Positions 15,693 to 24,597 are shown, counted from the stretch's first letter. The stretch is 49,771 nucleotides of DNA from Fibrobacter sp. (GCA_017530965.1 JAFXLS010000067.1:1-49771), one strand, 5' to 3'. The notes: generated by a model from the sequence alone, not told the origin. Translations and numbers: made by a program.

Positions 15693-17345
15693 ATGAGTGA
15701 AATCGATAACTTCAACCTCGAGGTAAAGTCTCGCATTATGGGCGAGGAACCATCCTTCAACAACGCCAAGGTCAAGGTGTTCGGCGTCGGCGGTGCCGGC
15801 GGCAATACCGTGAACCGCATGAAGCGTATGAACATTGAAGGTGTGGAATACTATTCCATCAACACCGATGCAATGGCTCTCGACTTGAGCCTTGCTGACC
15901 ACAAGATTCTGATTGGCGAAAAGACCACCAGAAACTTGGGTGCCGGTATGGATCCGGAAATTGGCCGTAAGGCAGCAGAAGAAAATCTGGACGACATCAA
16001 GGAAGCCATGAAGGGTGCCGACATGGTGTTCGTGACCGCCGGTATGGGCGGTGGTACGGGTACGGGTGCTGCTCCTATCGTTGCAAATATTGCCCGCGAA
16101 CTTGGCATTCTCACGGTTGCCGTGGTCACCAAGCCGTTCCGCTTCGAAGGTAACGCTCGTTCCTCTATCGCACAGGAAGGTATCAACGCCCTGCGCGCTG
16201 CAGTGGACACCATCATTGTTGTGGAAAACAAGAAACTTTTGACGCTCCTCCAGGCCTCCAACCAGAAGGCTACCATGGATGAAGCCTTCAAGATGGCTGA
16301 CGAAATTCTCGGTAACGCTGTCCAGAGCATTTGCGGCATCATGTTCCGCCACGGCCTCGTGCACGTTGACTTTGCCGATATCCGTAAGGTCATGCTCAAG
16401 GGTGGCTCGGCTCTCATGGGTACGGGTTACGCTCAGGGCGAAAATCGCGGTATCATGGCTGCCGATATGGCCCTTGCCTCTCCGCTTCTGGAAGACATCA
16501 ACATCGAAGGCGCTTCGGGCGTGCTCGTGAACGTTGCCCACGGCGAAAACTACTCCTTGCTCGAACATAGTGACGCTATGGACCACATCTACGAAAAGGT
16601 CGGCGAAGAAGGTAACCCGAACATTATCATCGGCGATATCACGGATCCGGCTCTCGGCGACAAGGTTTGCATCACCATTATCGCTACCGGTTGCGGTGGC
16701 ACTGCCGTGAACCAGCCCAAGCTCAGCTCTGCAGGCTTTGGTTTCGGTAACTTCACTGTTCCGCAGCAGACCGCTCCGGCTTCTGCCCCGGTTCAGCAGG
16801 CTCCTGCCGCTCCTGCAACAGTTCAGCAGGCTACTCCGCGTCCGACCGGTTTCAACGTGTTCGATTTCCAGACTGCCCAGAATGACGCTCCGGAAATGTT
16901 CACCCGTCCGCAGTACACGCCCGCATCTCAGCCGGCTCCTGAAGCCATGACCTCTTCCATTCCGTCTCTGACCGAAACCTCCGTGATGAGATCCGTGAAC
17001 GCAGCTATGTTCAATTCTCCGGAATTCAACGTTGCTACTCCGGCTGAAGAAGAAGTGGTGTCTCAGGGTTCTGAAACTTCTGAATTCTCTGCAGTAGCCG
17101 AAGAAGACCGTATGAACGGTGGTCGCGGCGGTGTAGAAACTCCGTCTTACGAAGCTCCTGCTGCCGATGTGTATGCACAGCCTGCTTACGCTCGCAATGT
17201 TGCCAATGGCGCTACCATGACCATGGAACGCCCGGCTGCAACGCGTCAAGAAGTGGAACCTGAACCGGTTGCAGCTCCGTCTGCAATTGACTTCAGCCTT
17301 CCTGCTTACCTGCGTAACAGGAACATGAACGCAAACAACTTCTAA
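15693..17345 (+). CDS. ftsZ: FtsZ with a very long C-terminal linker
   Basis: 550 residues, against about 380-400 in most bacteria. The globular GTPase is normal: FGVGGAGGNTVNRM (30-43), INTDA (56-60), the tubulin signature GGGTGTGAAP (119-128) and the T7-loop segment VDFADIRKVM (225-234). From about residue 335 to 530 there is a disordered linker rich in Pro, Ala, Gln, Thr and Glu. It ends in DFSLPAYLRNR (533-543), the conserved peptide that binds FtsA, so the length is a linker expansion and not a fusion. A ribosome site GGGAGA precedes the ATG. The stop overlaps the start of a 26-codon ORF. Confidence 0.97.
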   Translation: MSEIDNFNLEVKSRIMGEEPSFNNAKVKVFGVGGAGGNTVNRMKRMNIEGVEYYSINTDAMALDLSLADHKILIGEKTTRNLGAGMDPEIGRKAAEENLDDIKEAMKGADMVFVTAGMGGGTGTGAAPIVANIARELGILTVAVVTKPFRFEGNARSSIAQEGINALRAAVDTIIVVENKKLLTLLQASNQKATMDEAFKMADEILGNAVQSICGIMFRHGLVHVDFADIRKVMLKGGSALMGTGYAQGENRGIMAADMALASPLLEDINIEGASGVLVNVAHGENYSLLEHSDAMDHIYEKVGEEGNPNIIIGDITDPALGDKVCITIIATGCGGTAVNQPKLSSAGFGFGNFTVPQQTAPASAPVQQAPAAPATVQQATPRPTGFNVFDFQTAQNDAPEMFTRPQYTPASQPAPEAMTSSIPSLTETSVMRSVNAAMFNSPEFNVATPAEEEVVSQGSETSEFSAVAEEDRMNGGRGGVETPSYEAPAADVYAQPAYARNVANGATMTMERPAATRQEVEPEPVAAPSAIDFSLPAYLRNRNMNANNF

Positions 17346-17425
17346 TGAGTCTTGCTGAAAGAATCAGCAAGATTTGTTCCGCGGCGAAAGCCCCGGTGGG
17401 TTTTGCTGAATTCCTCAAGAATTAA
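17345..17425 (+). CDS. candidate 26-residue peptide coupled to ftsZ
   Basis: An ATG shares its first base with the ftsZ stop (TAATG) and opens 26 codons, beginning MSLAERISKICSAAKAP and ending FAEFLKN before TAA. No family is recognised. The TAATG overlap is the same coupling used between murG and murC in this operon, but the stretch also holds a perfect 8-bp hairpin (17351-17371), so it may simply be 3' UTR. Low confidence as a gene. Confidence 0.3.
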   Translation: MSLAERISKICSAAKAPVGFAEFLKN

Positions 17426-17438
17426 ACACACACACAAC

Positions 17439-17458
17439 GAGTACGCGAGTGCGTACTC
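17439..17458 (+). other. perfect hairpin in the ftsZ 3' UTR
   Basis: GAGTACGC at 17439-17446 and GCGTACTC at 17451-17458 form an exact 8-bp stem with a GAGT tetraloop, without a T-run. It lies between the ftsZ stop and the terminator and may protect the mRNA end or be a protein or RNase site. Confidence 0.6.
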
Positions 17459-17472
17459 ACCACAACACAAAA

Positions 17473-17518
17473 GGGTTACCCGGGACTCCCTGCCTGGGTA
17501 ATCCTTAGTGTTTTTTTT
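17473..17518 (+). terminator. intrinsic terminator of the dcw operon
   Basis: Arms 17473-17484 (GGGTTACCCGGG) and 17493-17504 (CCTGGGTAATCC) form a 12-bp stem with two G-T pairs and an 8-nt loop, followed by eight T at 17511-17518. Confidence 0.9.
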
Positions 17519-17540
17519 AAATTTTTTATAAATTTATTCT

Positions 17541-19100
17541 ATGCGAATTCGTACTCTTTTGTTGACTGTTGGCTCTTTGGTGGCTTTGGCGCTTGCATCT
17601 GCGGGCGATTCTACGCAGGCTGATTCTGCGGCGTACAAGGGCTATTTCCAAATCGGTACGGATTTCAACTTCGGTTTTAATGGCGGTCCGACGGATCCGA
17701 CTTTTGCTGTGGATACCGTGGAACGTTACGGCAACAATTGGCGTGGGCTTCGCTTGCCTCTTGAAAACGCTCGCAGCTACGAAGAACATATCGAACCGTT
17801 CTTTACGCTCAGTTTCCGCGCAGGTTACAAGGATTTCCACTTCTTGATGGAAGCTCCGCTCCGCAAGGATATCGAAGCCTGGTACGATAGCGACCTCAAG
17901 ACAAATTTTACTTACAAGCCCAGCGAACTCGACATTGGCGTGCCCATTAATGCCTACGCCTTGTGGAATAACCCAGTGGGTTATGTGCAGTTGGGCCGTT
18001 TCGATCCTGACTTGAAAGTTTCTCCTAACGACCTCGCCTTGGGCGGAGCCCCTTACCATGACGGTTTGCATTGGAAATTCAAGGCCGGCATATTCCGTTA
18101 CGACTTCTTGGTGAGTTCGCTGAACGCTTGGCTCTTTGATGACATTGTCGATTCTGAAACCGGCTGTCCGCCCGAAGGTTCCGAAGCTGCCGAACAAAAG
18201 TGCCCGGAACACAATAAGCAGGCGAGTAACCAGCGCGACCGCGTTTACGATGACAATGTGAAGAATCTCGTTTACCACCGCATCGGTGTCGAGACGTCTC
18301 ACTTCTGGACTTATGTGATCGAAGAAAGTATGGTGGGCGGCAAGGAACTGGAATTCCGCTCCATGAACCCGTTCATGTTCCTGCACAACAATTTTGCAGG
18401 CGGCTACACCAAGGCCGTGACCACGTTTGAACTGGGCTTCACGCCGATTCGTACCTCCAAGTTCTACGGTCAAATCAACATGGAAGACATCAACAGTCCC
18501 GTGGGTGAAGATGACGACAAGGGCACGAACCGCAGCATGATCAGCTTTATGGCGGGCTACTACCAGGAAATTCCGACGCTCCGTTACGGAACGTTCTCCT
18601 GGCGCTTCGATGTGGTTCGCACTGACCCGTTGCACAATAATGGCCGTCTCCCGCTGCTGGAATATTCGAGCCGACGCCTTTACCGCAGCAACTACCGTGA
18701 ACAGGACGATCCCGATTATGCGGACATGTTCTTTGTGGATTACCCCATCGGTTACCGCCGAGGTTCTGACGCCCTGGACATGTGGCTTGACTTGGGCTGG
18801 AAATGGGGTAGGCACAACTTGAAAGTTACGTTCGCCTGGTTGCAGCAGGGTGACAAGGAACTCTACACCGACTACGATGTCGCCATTCAAGAAGAAAAGG
18901 CCCCGTCTGGCGTGAAGGAATCCCAGGCGCTGGTCGATGCGCTTTATTCCATGCAGTATAACAGCTGGTTTGGTTTCTACCTTGGCGGCGGATTCCGTAG
19001 CTACGAGAATTTGGCGCATGACAAGCATGAAGACGGCAAGGACGGCTGGATTCGTTCCGGCATCAAGATGACCTTTAATCCGGTTGATACGAAGTTCTGA
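17541..19100 (+). CDS. predicted outer-membrane beta-barrel protein, unknown function
   Basis: 519 residues with an N-terminal signal peptide (about 1-22, ending ALASAGD). The mature part alternates aromatic and polar residues in short strands (FQIGTDFNFGF, FTLSFRAGY, WGRHNLKVTFAWLQ, FGFYLGGGFRSY) and ends DGWIRSGIKMTFNPVDTKF with a terminal Phe, as barrel proteins often do. I cannot assign a named family; a porin-like or Wzi-like barrel is possible. It has no Shine-Dalgarno sequence: TATAAA at 17527-17532 lies 8 nt before the ATG, so the transcript may be leaderless. It follows the dcw terminator and is a separate unit. Confidence 0.7.
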   Translation: MRIRTLLLTVGSLVALALASAGDSTQADSAAYKGYFQIGTDFNFGFNGGPTDPTFAVDTVERYGNNWRGLRLPLENARSYEEHIEPFFTLSFRAGYKDFHFLMEAPLRKDIEAWYDSDLKTNFTYKPSELDIGVPINAYALWNNPVGYVQLGRFDPDLKVSPNDLALGGAPYHDGLHWKFKAGIFRYDFLVSSLNAWLFDDIVDSETGCPPEGSEAAEQKCPEHNKQASNQRDRVYDDNVKNLVYHRIGVETSHFWTYVIEESMVGGKELEFRSMNPFMFLHNNFAGGYTKAVTTFELGFTPIRTSKFYGQINMEDINSPVGEDDDKGTNRSMISFMAGYYQEIPTLRYGTFSWRFDVVRTDPLHNNGRLPLLEYSSRRLYRSNYREQDDPDYADMFFVDYPIGYRRGSDALDMWLDLGWKWGRHNLKVTFAWLQQGDKELYTDYDVAIQEEKAPSGVKESQALVDALYSMQYNSWFGFYLGGGFRSYENLAHDKHEDGKDGWIRSGIKMTFNPVDTKF

Positions 19101-19130
19101 TTGAAAAGAATCCCTTTTTCCCTGTTAACT

Positions 19131-19151
19131 TCCTACTTCCAACTGTCTACT
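19131..19151 (+). repeat. short intergenic repeat (CTACTTCC-type) before purT
   Basis: TCCTACTTCCAACTGTCTACT here matches GCCTACTTCCTGCCGTCTACT at 25891-25911 at 17 of 21 positions. Both lie just upstream of a gene, and this copy is followed after 5-6 nt by CTATATTTT. It may be part of a portable promoter-bearing repeat. Confidence 0.5.
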
Positions 19152-19187
19152 ATATCTATATTTTCCTTGTAAACCAAGGAGTATTTT

Positions 19188-20372
19188 ATGGCAGAAATCG
19201 GTACACCTCTAAGTTCTAGTGCAACCAAGGTCCTCTTTTGCGGGGCCGGCGAACTGGGTAAAGAAGTTATCATCGAAATGATGCGTCTCGGCGTCGAAGT
19301 CATTGCCGTAGACCGTTATGCCAATGCTCCTGGTATGCAGGTGGCTCACCGCAGCCACGTGATTAACATGCTCGACGGCGCTGAACTTCGCCGCGTGATT
19401 GAACTTGAAAAGCCCGACTACATCGTTCCCGAAGTCGAAGCCATTGCGACTGACACGCTCGTGGAACTCGAAAAGGAAGGCTACAACGTCATTCCGACGG
19501 CCAAGGCTACCAAGCTTACCATGAATCGTGAAGGTATTCGCCGTCTGGCCGCCGAAGAACTCGGCATCAAGACGAGCCCGTACCGTTTCGCCGACAATTT
19601 TGAAGACTTCAAGGCTGCCGTCAAGGAAATCGGCATTCCGTGCGTGATCAAGCCGGTGATGAGTTCCTCGGGCCACGGCCAGAGCGTTATCAAGACCGAA
19701 GCCGACATCCAGAAGTCCTGGGATATTTCCCAGCACGAAGGCCGCACGGGCCACGCCAGCCGCGTGATTGTGGAAGGCTTTGTGCCGTTCGATTACGAAA
19801 TTACATTGCTCACGGTTCGCCATGTGGCGGGCACGAGCTTCCTGGAACCGATCGGTCACCACCAGGTGGGCGGTGACTATCAGGAATCTTGGCAACCGCA
19901 GCCGATGAAGCCGGAATTGCTGGAACAGGCCAAGGTGATTGCAAAGAAGGTCACCGACGCTCTTGGCGGTCGTGGCATCTTCGGTGTGGAACTCTTTGTG
20001 TGCAAGGACGAAGTCCTGTTCAGCGAAGTGTCCCCGCGTCCGCACGATACCGGCATGGTGACGCTCATTAGCCAGGATCTTTCTGAATTTGCGCTGCATG
20101 CTCGCGCCATTCTCGGCTTGCCGATTCCGAACATCGCTTTCCACGGTCCGAGTGCCTCGAAGGCAATCGTGGTCGATGGTAACTCTGACCATGTGAAGTT
20201 TGGTGGCTTGGAAGAAGTGCTTGCAGAACCTGACACTGCGCTTCGCCTGTTCGGTAAGCCCGAACTTAAGGGCCACCGCCGTTTGGGCGTGCTGCTAGCT
20301 CGCCGTAATAGCGTCGAAGAAGCCAAGGCTCAGGTCATGGCCATGCGCGAAAAAGTCAAAGTGACTCTTTAA
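19188..20372 (+). CDS. purT: formate-dependent GAR transformylase PurT
   Basis: 394 residues; AAGGAG precedes the ATG. ATP-grasp enzyme of purine synthesis that makes formyl-GAR from formate, ATP and GAR. Motifs: [19 protein letters not shown] at the N-terminus (PurT/PurK pre-ATP-grasp domain), [29 protein letters not shown] in the ATP-binding loop, and [16 protein letters not shown] in the metal-binding region. Length matches the E. coli enzyme (392). The upstream leader has no visible riboswitch. It converges with rsmE with a 4-bp overlap. Confidence 0.97.
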   Translation: MAEIGTPLSSSATKVLFCGAGELGKEVIIEMMRLGVEVIAVDRYANAPGMQVAHRSHVINMLDGAELRRVIELEKPDYIVPEVEAIATDTLVELEKEGYNVIPTAKATKLTMNREGIRRLAAEELGIKTSPYRFADNFEDFKAAVKEIGIPCVIKPVMSSSGHGQSVIKTEADIQKSWDISQHEGRTGHASRVIVEGFVPFDYEITLLTVRHVAGTSFLEPIGHHQVGGDYQESWQPQPMKPELLEQAKVIAKKVTDALGGRGIFGVELFVCKDEVLFSEVSPRPHDTGMVTLISQDLSEFALHARAILGLPIPNIAFHGPSASKAIVVDGNSDHVKFGGLEEVLAEPDTALRLFGKPELKGHRRLGVLLARRNSVEEAKAQVMAMREKVKVTL

Positions 20373-21082
20373 AGAATCTTTCCTAAGGCAATAATTGCGG
20401 CGGTGCGCGCACGTAGGCGCGTGTTGCCTAAATTCAGCAAGTGGACCTTCCCATTCTGGAAGGTCTTTATTGCTTCGATTTCGCGAGGCGAAAATCCGCC
20501 TTCGGGGCCTACTAACAAAGTAATTGGCGAAGCGGGTTCGCTGACGTTTAAATTCAGTTGGCGTTCTCCGTCAATGTCACAGAGAACCAAGTCGCCTTGA
20601 TAGTTTGCGAGCCACTTGTCGAATTCGACGGGGCCTTCGATGTTTGTAATCCAAGCTTTCTTTGACTGTTTCAGGCTCACAAGGCTCTTAAGTTCGGCTC
20701 GGCGCACGGTCTTTTTTAAGTCGGAATTCTTGGGTTCCTGCGAAAAATCCGTACGGAAAAAGATGATTCTGTTGATTTCAGTTTGTGCCGCGTGGAATAC
20801 GACTTCTTCCAAGGCGTCGTCCTTAAGGCAGGCTATTCCCAGCGACACCTTGGGCCGCGGGCGTTCCGCCTCGATCACGTTGTCCACTCGAACTACGCAA
20901 GCCTTGGCGTCGGCCACCTCGATGATTGCATCAGCGAAGTGCCCCACGCCATCGGATAGCTGCAAGACGTCGCCTTCGCACGCCCTGCATACACGCACCG
21001 CGTGCGAACTTTCATTTTCATCCAAGGTGATTGTGCCGACCGTAATCAGCGGGCAATAAAAACGACTATCCGGTGTCTTCAT
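20369..21082 (-). CDS. rsmE: 16S rRNA m3U1498 methyltransferase RsmE
   Basis: 237 residues. N-terminal PUA-like domain ([18 protein letters not shown]) and C-terminal SPOUT knot fold with [17 protein letters not shown] and [22 protein letters not shown], both diagnostic for RsmE. The enzyme methylates U1498 of 16S rRNA. It is divergent from the HAD gene with only 36 bp between them, which must hold both promoters. Confidence 0.95.
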   Translation of the reverse strand: MKTPDSRFYCPLITVGTITLDENESSHAVRVCRACEGDVLQLSDGVGHFADAIIEVADAKACVVRVDNVIEAERPRPKVSLGIACLKDDALEEVVFHAAQTEINRIIFFRTDFSQEPKNSDLKKTVRRAELKSLVSLKQSKKAWITNIEGPVEFDKWLANYQGDLVLCDIDGERQLNLNVSEPASPITLLVGPEGGFSPREIEAIKTFQNGKVHLLNLGNTRLRARTAAIIALGKIL

Positions 21083-21105
21083 GCGCCTAAAAATAAAAAA
21101 TATGC

Positions 21106-21118
21106 TATATTGACTAAC
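21106..21118 (+). promoter_or_regulatory. -10 element directly before a GTG start (candidate leaderless gene)
   Basis: GCTATATTGA has TATATT at 21106-21111, and the GTG start follows 7 nt later. Transcription from this element would start at about the start codon. No Shine-Dalgarno sequence is present. Confidence 0.5.
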
Positions 21119-21913
21119 GTGAAAAGCCCAGTAAAAGCAGTAGTATTCGATCTTGATGGAACCCTCTACTTAAGTGGCCGCCCCTACCCGAAGGCGGTCA
21201 AGACGGTCTGTCGCGTGGCCAAACAGGTCCCGGTCTACTACCTGAGCAACAATACCAGCAAGTCGCCGGTCTTCTACGAAAACCGCCTGAAGGTCATGGG
21301 GCTTCCGCTCGCTGACGATGCTATCATCTCGGCTTTGTACCTCTCGCTGGACGCCATCCACGAAGAAGGCATCAAGAACGTATTCTTCTTTGCAAATCCC
21401 GAAGTCACGGAATGGTTCGCCGCCCAAGACCCGACGCTGAATCTGCGCCCCGATGTCAAGGACACCGAGCTGGTGCTTATTGCCTACCACAATAGCTTTG
21501 ACTATCGCGAGCTTTGCGAACTTTCGTTCCGCGTGCAGCGAAAGATTCCTTTCTGGGTTACCCATACCGACTTTGTCTGTCCCGATGCCAATGGCCCCGT
21601 GCCCGATATCGGAAGCTTCATGGCGCTCCTCAAAACCGCTTACGGTGTAGAACCGGAACGCAGCTTCGGCAAGCCGAATCCGGCCATGCTTTCGGGGCTT
21701 TTAAAAAAGTTCAAGCCCGAAGAAATTCTGTTCGTGGGCGATCGTCTGTATACCGACTTTGAACTAGCCAAACGAAGCGGCTGCCGTTTTGTGCTTCCGC
21801 TCTGTGGCGAAACCAAGCAACAGGACTTGGACAAGCTGGCCGTGAAGCCAGAGTTCGTGGTGGACATGGTAAGCGATATCGACTTTGATTCATTCTTCAA
21901 GGGTGAAATCTGA
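21119..21913 (+). CDS. HAD-superfamily (IIA, NagD-like) phosphatase
   Basis: 264 residues from the GTG at 21119. The longer open frame from 21002 would run through the divergent rsmE gene, and VKAVVFDLDGTLYLSG at the chosen N-terminus is the normal start. HAD motifs in order: DLDGT (motif I), YYLSNNTSKS (motif II), GKPNPAML (Lys of motif III) and FVGDRLYTDFELAKRSG (motif IV). The cap is of the NagD/PNPase type between motifs II and III. Members hydrolyse nucleotides or sugar phosphates. The substrate cannot be told from sequence. Confidence 0.88.
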   Translation: MKSPVKAVVFDLDGTLYLSGRPYPKAVKTVCRVAKQVPVYYLSNNTSKSPVFYENRLKVMGLPLADDAIISALYLSLDAIHEEGIKNVFFFANPEVTEWFAAQDPTLNLRPDVKDTELVLIAYHNSFDYRELCELSFRVQRKIPFWVTHTDFVCPDANGPVPDIGSFMALLKTAYGVEPERSFGKPNPAMLSGLLKKFKPEEILFVGDRLYTDFELAKRSGCRFVLPLCGETKQQDLDKLAVKPEFVVDMVSDIDFDSFFKGEI

Positions 21914-21932
21914 TTTAAAAAACGGAGAAAAT

Positions 21933-22898
21933 ATGATTAAGAAATTTGCATTTGCCCTTTTGCCCGCTATTGCGCTGGTGGCATGTGGCGATGATGATTC
22001 CGGTTCGGGCACGATCGATTTCGAAGATTCGTTCGAAATGGTGCTGAACAAGGCATCCTACGAATACGATGACGAAGATTCTACGTTCAAGTTGATTAAG
22101 CCGGTTTGTAAGGTGGAACGTCCGGGCAACTTGATGGGCCCCGAAGATGTCGATGAATGGGATACCACTTCTTACAAGGCTCGCGAAAAGAAGGGTAACA
22201 TCACTTTGAAGCACGGTGATGAAGAACTCAAGTTCACCTTTGACAAGGAAGGTAAGTTTCCGACGGGACTCTGGACCTGGGATGTCGAAGGCAACGGTTC
22301 GAAGAATATATACGAAGCCGTCCGTCTTGAGAGTGGCTTGCTCAAATCCGTTATCCGCTATGACGGAGTCTGCCTCATGAAGGATTTCTATTCGCAGTTG
22401 AGCATGGAGAACGCCGCTATATCGGATATGGAAAATTCCTTTGTCAACTTCTACAAACTGTTCTTGCAGAACGACAAGGCCTACTCCGAAAGGGACATGC
22501 TTTCTGATGTGCGCGCCGTCGATTGTGATGAATTGTCTTTGTTCAGCGGACTTCTCTCTCTTAAGGTGTCCGATTTCAACGAATCTTCTGGAACCATTTC
22601 GGTTGGGTTTGAAGAGCGTACCTGCGACATCATGTTCCAGATGCGCTATGCCTACGACCAGGAAGATTGCGAAGACGCTTACGAAGACTTCAGGAACGAT
22701 CGCGAAGCTGCCAAGGAATTCGATTTCGACAAATACAGCTTTGACGTCACTTACGATGGCGACAATGGCGCCTACTGTCTGGATTACCTGATTGTTCAGC
22801 TGAAAGAAGAAAAAGGTATTCCGACCCGCAGGACTGGCCTCAAGACAAAGGATTTCGCACGCGGAATTGTGAACCTGGTGATTGGCGGACTTAAATAA
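21933..22898 (+). CDS. lipoprotein of unknown function
   Basis: 321 residues from the ATG at 21933, preceded by CGGAGAAA; a longer frame from 21885 lacks a ribosome site. The signal peptide MIKKFAFALLPAIALVAC ends in a lipobox (LVAC) at Cys18, followed by an acidic GDDDSGSG linker. The mature part is acidic with scattered cysteines (VCKVE, GVCLMKDF, RAVDCDELS, RTCDIMFQ, QEDCEDAY, AYCLDYL) that may form disulphides. I recognise no domain. It is followed by a bidirectional terminator. Confidence 0.75.
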   Translation: MIKKFAFALLPAIALVACGDDDSGSGTIDFEDSFEMVLNKASYEYDDEDSTFKLIKPVCKVERPGNLMGPEDVDEWDTTSYKAREKKGNITLKHGDEELKFTFDKEGKFPTGLWTWDVEGNGSKNIYEAVRLESGLLKSVIRYDGVCLMKDFYSQLSMENAAISDMENSFVNFYKLFLQNDKAYSERDMLSDVRAVDCDELSLFSGLLSLKVSDFNESSGTISVGFEERTCDIMFQMRYAYDQEDCEDAYEDFRNDREAAKEFDFDKYSFDVTYDGDNGAYCLDYLIVQLKEEKGIPTRRTGLKTKDFARGIVNLVIGGLK

Positions 22899-22938
22899 AA
22901 AGTCATGGCGGTTATAATCCGCCATCCATAAAACCAAA

Positions 22939-22970
22939 AAGGCTCCCTTGCGGGAGCCTTAAGTTTTTTT
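22939..22970. terminator. bidirectional intrinsic terminator
   Basis: AAGGCTCCC-TTGC-GGGAGCCTT (22939-22960) is a perfect 9-bp hairpin, followed by seven T at 22964-22970 and preceded by five A at 22934-22938. It serves the plus-strand lipoprotein gene and the convergent FISUMP gene. Confidence 0.92.
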
Positions 22971-22981
22971 ACGGGTAAACG

Positions 22982-23677
22982 TTATCGAAGGTCAGCGACG
23001 CAACGCACGTAGAGTCCTTTGGAAAGGCTTTCGTCGGTGCGGTTGATGCTGCGGCCAGCGCTGCGGAATTCCCAGGAACGGGCGGTGTTCTTTTTCACCT
23101 TGGAAGCGGACCAGTAGTGACCGGTATTGTCGCCTTCGCAGTAGCCGTCCCAGTCCTTGCAACCGCCCTTGCCCAGGTTGTTCCAGTCAAGTTTGGATTG
23201 GTCTTTCTGGTAGTCACGCCATTCGCCGTCGTTGGGGAGGTGCCAGCCGGAGGGGCATGCCTTGGAGGCTTCGTTGTGGCTATAAAAACGTCCGAATTTC
23301 TTGCAGTTGCCTTCGTCTTCGAGCAGGCACTGTTTGGGGGTAGAAAGGCTAAAGGAAAGATTGTTCTTCATCCATGCCTTATCGCCCCTGATTTCAACTT
23401 TGTAAATCTTGCCGTCGCGTGTGTCGGTAAGCGTGCTGCCGTCTTTAGAGATGTGCTTGCTTTCGAGGGCCATTGCGAAAAGTTCTTCTTCGCTCAGGTT
23501 CTGTTCAGGCTGTTCAATCTTGGCGGCCTTGCCCTTGTGAACCAGGTTCGTCTTCTTGGCGGAAACCTTCGTCATCTTGTGCATGCCCATTTTGGCGGGG
23601 GCAGCAAAGCTTGTGCCGCAGCAGATGGCTATAACGGCAGTTGCTGTAACCAGTCGATTGAAGTTGATTCCGAACAT
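22982..23677 (-). CDS. secreted FISUMP-domain protein
   Basis: 231 residues from the ATG at 23677, preceded by AGGGAG at 8 nt; an in-frame GTG at 23686 has worse spacing. A signal peptide covers about 1-26 (ATAVIAICCGTSFAAPAK). The C-terminal half shows the Fibrobacter succinogenes major paralogous domain: LTDTRDGKIYKVEIRGDKAWMKNN region, GRFYSHNEASKACPSGWHLP, the EWRDY motif, YWSASKVKKNTARSWEF and GLYVRCVADLR. The family (TIGR02145-type) is found in many secreted or lipid-anchored proteins of Fibrobacter and Bacteroidota. Its function is unknown; a C-type-lectin-like or formylglycine-enzyme-like fold has been considered. Confidence 0.88.
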   Translation of the reverse strand: MFGINFNRLVTATAVIAICCGTSFAAPAKMGMHKMTKVSAKKTNLVHKGKAAKIEQPEQNLSEEELFAMALESKHISKDGSTLTDTRDGKIYKVEIRGDKAWMKNNLSFSLSTPKQCLLEDEGNCKKFGRFYSHNEASKACPSGWHLPNDGEWRDYQKDQSKLDWNNLGKGGCKDWDGYCEGDNTGHYWSASKVKKNTARSWEFRSAGRSINRTDESLSKGLYVRCVADLR

Positions 23678-23762
23678 TTCACACACTCCCTGAGGCTTTT
23701 TATGTTGCCTACACTTTTGAATATATACAGGAGTTTTTGAAATCGAATCTTACAATTTTATG

Positions 23763-24569
23763 TTATATACGAAGTGTGATGCCGGCAACACCTGGCCCTG
23801 CCCATACTGAAAAATTTTCGTTACGGTCGCGGTGCATTTCCAGGATTCCGATGCTTACGCCCGTACCAACCAGGGCTCCGACTACCACATCTGTAATGTA
23901 ATGTTTACCAGCCGCAATGCGAAGGACGCTTTCCAGGGTGGCAAGCGAATAGGCGCTTGCTCGCATAATTCCCTTGTAGGGGGAATTCGGGTAAGCGGTC
24001 CTGAACCATTGGTCGGTAAAGGTGGCTACGGTAAATGCGGCGGTGGCATGTCCCGAAAAGAAGGAACCGTAGGCTTCGGCATTTGCTTTTTCGGCCTTTT
24101 CTCGACCTGCGCCGTCTTCGGCGTACATGTAGGGCCGAGGCCAGATTTCAAGGGAACGCATGGCAAGGTTGATTCCGTTCCCGATGCCGATGGCCTGGAA
24201 AAACATCAAGGTGAATGTGCCGAATTCTTTTCTGCTAGAGCTGCCGTCGTGCCAGGCGATACCGCCCACTACCAGCGGGGCGACTGCGAAAATGGAACCG
24301 ATATCGCTTGCCTTGTCTGCATTTTCGTTGTAACGGCCGGCTAGGGGCTTGTCCCAGGGCAAAAGGTCGCCCTTGTCTTTGGGATTGTCGGGGGAATCCA
24401 TGCGGGAATAGAGGAACATCCCGATACCGAACATGCCGCCGGCGGCCAAGGTGACCGGGAAGTCGTTTTCAAGGTTTAATTTGTAGGTGGGGCGTTCCGC
24501 TTCGGAAGCTTGGGCAAAGCCCGCCAAGAACAGGATGGCTACAATTAGTGACCTTTTGAAAAAACGCAT
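23763..24569 (-). CDS. PAP2-family phosphatase, exported
   Basis: 268 residues with a signal peptide (about 1-21, LFLAGFAQA). The acid-phosphatase motifs are present: MRSLEIWPRP (motif 1), SFFSGHATAAF (motif 2, with the histidine) and RIAAGKHYITDVVVG (motif 3, His and Asp). Members dephosphorylate lipid or isoprenoid substrates such as undecaprenyl pyrophosphate or PgpB-type lipids. The tail FSVWAGPGVAGITLRI ends in an aromatic-hydrophobic strand. It may help recycle the carrier lipid used by MurG and MraY. It is divergent from the ArsR-methyltransferase gene. Confidence 0.85.
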   Translation of the reverse strand: MRFFKRSLIVAILFLAGFAQASEAERPTYKLNLENDFPVTLAAGGMFGIGMFLYSRMDSPDNPKDKGDLLPWDKPLAGRYNENADKASDIGSIFAVAPLVVGGIAWHDGSSSRKEFGTFTLMFFQAIGIGNGINLAMRSLEIWPRPYMYAEDGAGREKAEKANAEAYGSFFSGHATAAFTVATFTDQWFRTAYPNSPYKGIMRASAYSLATLESVLRIAAGKHYITDVVVGALVGTGVSIGILEMHRDRNENFSVWAGPGVAGITLRI

Positions 24570-24591
24570 ACAGCCCCTAAGCTAAAAAAAT

Positions 24592-24597
24592 TATATT
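24592..24597 (+). promoter_or_regulatory. -10 element for the ArsR-methyltransferase gene
   Basis: TATATTGC lies 26 nt before the GTG at 24624, with A-rich sequence upstream. It is one of the recurrent TATATT-type -10 sites of this window. No convincing -35 is visible. Confidence 0.45.

Noticed and set aside
19101..19187. possible purine riboswitch before purT
   Set aside because: The leader is short and shows no three-way junction or conserved purine aptamer bases.
21002..21118. N-terminal extension of the HAD phosphatase
   Set aside because: It would be antisense to rsmE, has no ribosome site and is not homologous to HAD proteins; the GTG at 21119 is a better start.
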